From contig VNWV01000003.1 of NCBI GenBank assembly GCA_009801085.1, forward strand, positions 682,001 to 746,000: a stretch of 64,000 nt of DNA, given 5' to 3'. The position numbers and the translations under genes were made by a program. Source of the DNA: Lasiodiplodia sp. COLG20. Taxonomy: Eukaryota; Ascomycota; Dothideomycetes; Botryosphaeriales; Botryosphaeriaceae. The notes under the pieces are model-generated. The model searched no databases. It was given only the letters and a program-made list of their open reading frames with translations, and was not told where the DNA came from. This document shows positions 58,844-64,000 of this stretch, piece after piece. The stretch's first letter is position 1. The number at the start of each line of letters is the position of its first letter.

Positions 58844-61800
58844 ATGAGCGCTCCCGATTCTGACACACGCGACAGCGGCGAGCAGACCTTGACGAACGAC
58901 CAATACACGGTCGGCTGGATCGCCGCACTCCCGCACGAGGCCATTGCTGCGAAAGCCGCCCTGGACCGGTTCTACGGCCGAGCCCCGCTCACGAAGAACG
59001 CGGCGGATCAGAACTCCTACATCCTCGGGCGCATCGGCGACCACAATGTGGTTATCGCGTCACTCCCCGGCGGCGTTATGGGGACGACTGCCGCTACTAC
59101 CGCTGCAATGCACATGCTGGCAAGCTTTCCTTCGCTACGCATCGGCCTCATGGTAGGTATCGGAGCCGGGATCCCGAAAGTTAAGAAGGATAGAAAAACG
59201 AACCGATACCGCGAGCTTCGCGATATCCGTCTGGGTGACGTGGTCGTCAGCCAGCCCGGTGGCGGACGAGGAGGCGGAGGCGTGTACCAATACGACCTCG
59301 GGAAGGCCATCGTGGGTGGCGAGTTTCGCCCAATAGGCTTCCTGAATAGTCCGCCCAGAGCACTCCTGAACGCCGTCAGCGTGCTTCGGCAACTACACGA
59401 AGCAGGCGAAAGCAGGCTGCCGCATCTCCTTAACGAAATGCTCCAGAAGCTCAGCAATGCGAGACCGTCTTATGGCTTTCCCGGACGGGAGCTTGACCGG
59501 CTTTTCGACGCCGCGTATCCACACCCAGAGGGTGAAGAGGACTGCGACGACTGCCTCGAAGATATGGAAATCTCACGCGCAGAACGCCCGTCTCTCGACC
59601 CGGTGCTGCACTGCGGCATCATTGCTTCTGGGAACCAAGTCGTCAAGGATCCCGCCGTGAGAGACCGCTTCAGTGATTGCATCTGCTTTGAGATGGAAGC
59701 CGCCGGGCTGATGAATGACTTCCCTTGTCTCGTATTCCGGGGGATATGCGATTACGCGGACTCCCATAAGAATGATGGCTGGCAGAGGTATGCTGCCGTC
59801 GTCGCAGCAGCGTGTGCTAAGGAGGCACTGCTGGAGATGCCGAAGGTAGAAGTCGAGGGCGAGCGGCTGGCGAGAGAGGTTCTACAGGCTGCGGTTGACT
59901 CTGTTCGTGAGAACGTGAAGCCGTTGCAGCAGGGTATGTATACGTCTTGAGCCTTGTCCGCCTTCGAAGCGCCAACCCTCGGTAGACTTAGAGCAAAGAC
60001 GGAAAAATGACATCCTCGACTGGCTGAGCAACGTCAACTACACGGCTATCAAGGTCGACGTCTTGGAGAAGAGGAAGTGCAATGAGACCGGGAAATGGAT
60101 ATTGACTCATCCAGATTTCCAGGCCTGGATCGAAAAAGGAGAACATCGAACTCTCTTTTGCTCCGGTGTTCCTGGTGGAGGCAAGACTATGACTGCATCC
60201 GTTGTGATTGAGTATCTGACGTCCCGGTGCAAAGGCAGCAATACCGCTGTAGCGTTCCTGTATTGCAAACACGACATGAGGAATGAGCAGTCAGCACGTC
60301 ATTTACTCGCCGCGTTGCTAAGGCAGCTTGCTGAAGGCACAAGTGAGCTTACTGAAGGAACAGCTCAGCTTCATCAGGCCATTATGCACCTGGACAAGGA
60401 GTGCCAAAGGAAGAGAAGACCAACAATCGACGAGTTGACGCAGACCCTTCTCGAAATTGTGAGGACCTATGATGAAGTATATTTTGTGGTGGATGGTCTT
60501 GACGAGTGCTCAAACTGGAATGACGACATCCGTCTATTCTTTCTAGACAACATTCGTTACCTTCAGAAAAATGCGGCAGCAAAGCTCTTAGTCACATCTA
60601 GAGATATTCCAAGCATCCAAGAGAGTTTCCGAGACGATTTAAGGCTGGAAATAGCTGCACGGAAGGAGGATGTTTTGAGACACCTCCAAAGTCGACAAGA
60701 CATCTCAGGGGTAATGCAAAGAAATAAAGCCTTACAAGTCCAAATTGCACAGGACATCTCCGACATAGTTGAAGGAATGTAAGTGGATGTAGTTGTACAT
60801 GCGAGACCTAATGCTGAATTGTAGAAAAACAGGTTCCTTCTCGCGGATCTCTACTTTAATTCATTAAAGCCGAAGAGAACCGAAAAAGAAGTCAAGGAAG
60901 CCTTGAGCGCACTCAAACAAGGGCCTCGAGGCCTCAAAGCACTCGAAGGCGCATATCGCGCAGCAATCCAGCGAATCGATGATCAGCAGGAAGAAGAAGA
61001 TCGCGAATGGGCATATGAGGTCTTGCGCTGGGTAGCAAACGCCGAGCAATCCATGAGCGTGAAAGAGCTGGAGACGGCACTGACAACAAGACTGGGAGAT
61101 TGTCAGATCGATGAGGAAGACCTCCTCAATTGCTCCGAAGTGGTCTCCCTCTGCGCTGGGCTGGTTTTAATTAGCCGCAGCAGCAACACCGTCCAACTTG
61201 TTCATTACACGACGAAAGAATATCTCAACCTCAACCCTCCCAGTTGGATGGCTTCTGCCCAGAGAAAAATGTCTACCACATGTCTCACTTACCTCACTTT
61301 CGAAGACTTCTCTTGCGGAAGAGCGACATCTGATCAAAATTTCGAGGAACGGATAGACCGCCATAAGCTGCTCCGATATGCCTCTCGTCACTGGGGTCAT
61401 CACGCCCGAAAATGCGAACAAGAGCTGCTACAGAGTGAGAGCTACCGGGCTATTCTTTGGAAGTTCTTGGAAAACCGGAGCCTCACATACGCAGCCAGCC
61501 AGGCAAGCAACGCGGAGGGCTATTGGAACGGGTACAGCCAGGAACCCGCACAATGGCTCTGGCCTCACATTCTGGCATCTTTCGGGTTAGCAGAGATCTT
61601 TACGCGCATACTCAGCCTCCACATCGGAACTCACTTCGGCGTCACTGATATCGATTTTGAGGACGACAACTGCATCATGACTCCTCTCGCTTTGGCATGC
61701 AGCAGAGGACATGAAGACGCCGTCAAGTTACTTCTCAATGCTGGTGCACGTCTTGACTCTGGAGTGGCGTTCGGCTATCCAACACCTCTCGGCCACGCAA

Positions 61801-62708
61801 TCAATCACGGACATCATGCCGTCGTGCGATCGTTTATCAGCCTCGGACCCGACGCCGTGGACTTGAACTCCACCATGCACTGTCGGCGCCGGCCGCCGCT
61901 CACCGCCGCCGCCAGAAACGGATCCTACAACACTGTCGAAGTGCTCATCCGTCACGGCCAGGGACGAGTTGCGGTCGACACGACGAAAGACATCAACAGG
62001 CGCACACCGCTCTCCTACGCCGCACAATTCGGACACTACAAGATAGTCGAGCTGCTTACCAGCCTTTCCGCTGTGAACCCCGACCGAAAAGACAAGTTAA
62101 GTAACACCCCGCTTATTCTAGCGGCACAAAACGGCCACGTCGACGTAGTCAAACTCCTGATAGAGCTCGGCCCAGAAAAGGTCAACGCCAACCGCACGAA
62201 TGTCTCCGGACGGACCGCGTTGCAAGAAGCCGTGTTCCACAACCGCTTGGAAGCCGTGGAAGCGCTGGTAGCCTACCCACCGGACAGAGTAGACTTCAAC
62301 GTCTGCACGGAGACGTTCACGCAGACAGCTCTGGCATACGCGGCGGAAAAAGGCCTCGAAGATATCGCTCGAGCACTTGTGAGCCTTGGGCCCGGGAGGG
62401 TCGATCTCGATGCCAGGGGCTGGCGCGATGCGACGCCGCTTCTGTGTGCAGCGAGGGAAGGGCATGTTGGCGTTGTCAAACTGCTTACTGACTACGCGCA
62501 AGAGGTCGTGGATGTGAATGCGGTCGACGTGGATGGGTGTACGCCCTTGATATGCGCCGTCCAAAATGAGCACTACGAGACGGCTGAGTTTCTGGTTGGG
62601 CTTGGCGATAGAGTGGATGCTGATATTGCTGATGTGCGTGGATTTACCGCTCGGGGTTATGCTTCTCGGCGAGGGGTGAGGTTTGAGAAGCTCCTGCCTG
62701 AAACTTAG
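58844..62708 (+). CDS. NLR-type protein: nucleoside-phosphorylase-like domain, NACHT, ankyrin repeats
   Basis: Three exons (58844-59933, 59992-60778, 60833-62708) total 3753 nt, 1250 aa in phase. Residues 20-350 form a PNP/UDP-phosphorylase-like domain (YTVGWIAALPHEAIAAKAAL, GVMGTTAATTAAM, IGLMVGIGAGIPK, DIRLGDVVVSQP, FEMEAAGLMNDFPCLVFRGI, CDYADSHKNDGWQRYAA), common as the N-terminal module of fungal NLRs. NACHT follows: P-loop GVPGGGKT (about 423-430), YCKHDMRNEQSARHLLAALL, Walker B YFVVDGLDEC (about 526-535), LLVTSRD, and MFLLADLYFNSL after intron 2. A winged-helix region (LRWVANAEQSMSVKELETAL, LVHYTTKEYL) precedes about nine ankyrin-type repeats (about 905-1240; TPLALACSRGHEDAVKLLLNA and NTPLILAAQNGHVDVVKLLI are clear). 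The acceptor of intron 2 must be AAAAACAG at 60832 to keep phase. Likely role: non-self recognition or cell-death signalling (inference). The gene looks intact. Confidence 0.95.
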
Positions 62709-63252
62709 CTTTCATAATCGCTTCATGGTCGCGCATACTGACTGGACTACTCTCGGCTCTGTATAGAGTACTTCTTTGAATAAGAATGATTGCTTGGTTC
62801 TTGTAGAAGTTTCTTCCTTCGACATTATCTTTCTCACTTCCAGATCTGTATCCTGGCAAGCGTTATACCCTTTCCCCATATGTTCAGCCTTCCGTAGTTA
62901 CCTTTTCAGCTGGATATGCCGATGCCGGTCTCTCCGACCCTCACGGATCCCAGAAGCGTGAGGTAGAGTATACTGCCAAGTACTTCTGAGACTAGAGGGA
63001 CAGCCAGTGCCGCGTCCGCCCGGATGCAAACACGGCCCATTCGCCCTTCCTATCGTTGCACGCGGAGACGATATTTTGTCCGCCGCTGTACACGTGAGCG
63101 AGGAATGCCAGGTGATCCGCAGCCGCCGGTGATCTTTTGTCAGTCGCCCTACTCCATCACGAGGCAGATGAGCAGACGAAGACTTTGCGCATGACGATCC
63201 TGCGCCCCGACTGTATATAAGATGCTCCCGATTGCTCTGAGCATTCTTCTTT
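62709..63252. other. 3' flank of the NLR gene and upstream sequence of a small ORF
   Basis: No gene was recognised. A TATATAA sequence at about 63214-63220 lies 35-40 bp before the ATG at 63253. Confidence 0.45.
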
Positions 63253-63549
63253 ATGTCACTGAAGCTTGAACTGAGGACCGAAGATCTATTCATGCTCAGT
63301 GAGCAGACTTTGCGGTTCTCTAGCTCAAAAGATTTATTTGCACTCCCTGCTGTTCCGCGGCGGGTGCTAGAGCAAGGAAGTACATCCATGTACGTCATTT
63401 TAGATCCATACTTTATGTGCGTGTGTTGCCGAGCTCCAGCAACGTCTTTGAACGATGAAGCTCAGCAATGCAAGCACATACCGCTATGCAGCATTGTTGA
63501 AAGTTACAAGAAGGTAGGCTGGTACCCTTGGGAAAGAGAAAGAATGTGA
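63253..63549 (+). CDS. Small hypothetical ORF
   Basis: A 98-codon frame starts at an ATG (TTTATGTCACTG) that follows a TATATAA box by about 33 bp, which is the main support. The product contains a Cys-rich patch (MCVCCRAPA) but no recognised domain or signal peptide. A GTAGGCT donor-like sequence near its end (about 63513) means the true C-terminus could be spliced. It could equally be noncoding. Confidence 0.25.
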   Translation: MSLKLELRTEDLFMLSEQTLRFSSSKDLFALPAVPRRVLEQGSTSMYVILDPYFMCVCCRAPATSLNDEAQQCKHIPLCSIVESYKKVGWYPWERERM

Positions 63550-64000
63550 AAGGCAGCGATCAATAGCTCAACCGGAACAGAGCCAAGCAGTGTCTGCTTG
63601 GAATCCGCGTCGAAAAGGCAGTGACTGGTCTTTGGCCTCATACACTGCTTCTCAAGGATCTCAGTGGAGTCTACGGAGGGTGGCAGCTTTTTAAGGTGCC
63701 GTAGAGACGAGATTTCCCAAGCCACCCGGTGATGTCCCCCGCGTGCTCGATGTCAAGTGACGGAAATTCGAGAACGGAATGTGGCTTTCGGAGCTTGTGC
63801 TCCGTCATCGGCTGTGAAAAGAAGATATAAAGAAACACCCGGGGCGAGTTTGGCGTCCTCCCATCAATGCAGCGGGCGTGTTGAATGCACGACACTGCAA
63901 CTTAGAGCTCACCGATATGACTCTGGCGCTCTGTCGGGAGTTTTTGTGCCACTTCTCGTGAGTCTTTAACCTATTTGCTGTTGTCATAGAATGCGTTTTC
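63550..64000. other. Window end, no supported gene
   Basis: Short overlapping frames only. A GATATAAAG element at about 63821-63829 might be the promoter of a gene starting beyond the window. Confidence 0.4.

Overview
The window is nuclear DNA of a filamentous ascomycete (Pezizomycotina). The evidence is genes broken by 47-137 nt GT-AG introns, a Gcn20 ABC-F ATPase, a Whi2-like protein, S-adenosylhomocysteine hydrolase, a Zn2Cys6 regulator, a GPI-anchored wall protein, and two fungal STAND/NLR-type genes. The class cannot be fixed from this sequence; Dothideomycetes is only a guess. There is one 27-base run of N at 37720-37746. Several apparent ORFs begin at GTG or TTG, so starts were re-chosen at ATG and exons were joined by hand from splice signals and reading phase.

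Layout. 1-9 kb: small lineage-specific genes (two possible retropepsin-like fragments, a DUF6594 membrane protein, an unknown Arg/Asp-repeat protein, a polytopic membrane protein). 8.5-13.1 kb: no convincing gene. 13.1-21.3 kb: a patatin/Tgl-like protein that lacks the usual catalytic residues, a Zn2Cys6 regulator and a Baeyer-Villiger-type flavin monooxygenase, all on the minus strand. 21.3-25.5 kb: gene-free, low-complexity rich. 25.5-28.7 kb: a large Ser/Pro-rich conserved protein. 30.6-36.0 kb: Gcn20 and a Whi2-like BTB protein. 39.2-40.7 kb: S-adenosylhomocysteine hydrolase. 44.1-44.8 kb: a GPI-anchored Ser-rich wall protein. 49.4-62.7 kb: an accessory island with two NACHT-type STAND genes flanking a SNF2/RING helicase gene. 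The rest is intergenic.

The accessory island is the most interesting part. The first STAND gene (49464-53020, minus) reads as DUF7708-like domain, NACHT, post-NACHT helical region, then C2H2 zinc fingers whose last three closely resemble the DNA-binding domain of the calcineurin-responsive factor Crz1. One uninterrupted exon joins the NLR part to the fingers. A divergent promoter of 685 bp separates it from the SNF2/RING gene (53706-57114), which is intact over 11 exons except for one in-frame TGA inside its TGTPIQN motif. Next comes an 812-bp element with 12-bp inverted ends and large GGGTCG-rich hairpins, then an 80-bp tandem duplication, then the second STAND gene (58844-62708, plus): nucleoside-phosphorylase-like domain, NACHT, ankyrin repeats.

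A separate family of about 0.2-0.3 kb MITE-like elements occurs five times (4.7, 33.2, 37.8, 47.9 and 48.2 kb). They have inverted ends starting CAG, TA dinucleotides at most ends, and an internal hairpin. Two copies lie just downstream of stop codons, and two abut each other.
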